A stretch of DNA of 5,466 bases. It comes from Candidatus Altarchaeales archaeon (GTDB taxonomy: Archaea > Altiarchaeota > Altiarchaeia > IMC4 > SCGC-AAA252-I15). Below the pieces are notes generated by a model. That model did not search any database and was not told the DNA's origin. It saw nothing but the letters and a program-made list of their open reading frames with translations. The stretch lies in assembly GCA_014729705.1 (NCBI GenBank), contig WJJK01000050.1, positions 1 to 5,466 on the forward strand, in the 5' to 3' direction. The translations under genes and the position numbers were made by a program. Below, piece by piece: positions 5,434 through 5,466 of the stretch; position 1 is the stretch's first letter; each line of letters starts with the position of its first letter.

Positions 5434-5466
5434 TTTTCTTTTTATTGTCTGGTAATTCCACAGATA
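5434..5466 (-). other. Upstream leader of smc, no clear signal
   Basis: The 33 bases visible before the smc ATG are A-rich near the start codon (AATAAAAAGAAAA). They contain no Shine-Dalgarno match and no convincing TATA box at the position expected for a leaderless transcript. The promoter is probably beyond the window edge. Confidence 0.4.

Overview
The window most likely comes from an archaeon. The largest gene encodes a complete archaeal-type SMC chromosome-organising ATPase. The gene beside it has a TATA box placed for a leaderless transcript, oligo-T tracts sit after three of the genes, and the one clear Shine-Dalgarno run (GAGGTG) matches the archaeal anti-SD. Most Crenarchaeota sensu stricto lack a canonical SMC, so a euryarchaeal or Bathyarchaeia-like lineage fits better. 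The exact phylum cannot be fixed from this sequence, and a Bathyarchaeia-like source is only a lean.

Layout. (1) Positions 2-1204, plus strand: the 3' part of a cytoplasmic PAS-containing sensor histidine kinase, open to the left edge. (2) Positions 1205-1321: a short non-coding stretch with an oligo-T tract just after the kinase, then a purine-rich tract with several SD-like motifs. (3) Positions 1322-1408 and 1412-1576, plus strand: two tiny ORFs in the same frame, separated only by a TAG stop and one codon. Both are hydrophobic or basic, and both are unrecognised. (4) Positions 1543-2043, minus strand: a small predicted lipoprotein with N-glycosylation sequons and tandem beta-type repeats, faintly resembling the insert-in-flap part of archaeal FKBP prolyl isomerases but without a catalytic domain. 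It converges on the second tiny ORF and overlaps it by 34 bp. (5) Positions 2089-5433, minus strand: smc. Its start lies 33 bp from the right edge, so its promoter is largely outside the window.

How the genes relate. The kinase and the two tiny ORFs are co-oriented but separated by a probable terminator. The lipoprotein gene lies 45 bp downstream of smc with its own TATA box, so it is probably transcribed separately. No scpA or scpB partner of smc and no response regulator for the kinase is visible. The gene order looks like a juxtaposition of unrelated genes rather than one pathway.

The main points of interest are the tiny-ORF pair with its in-frame TAG, the lipoprotein with degenerate FKBP-like repeats, and two features of the SMC coiled coil: a matched pair of proline motifs, one per arm, and a 42-bp-period (two-heptad) duplication. 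I saw no RNA genes, CRISPR arrays or mobile elements.
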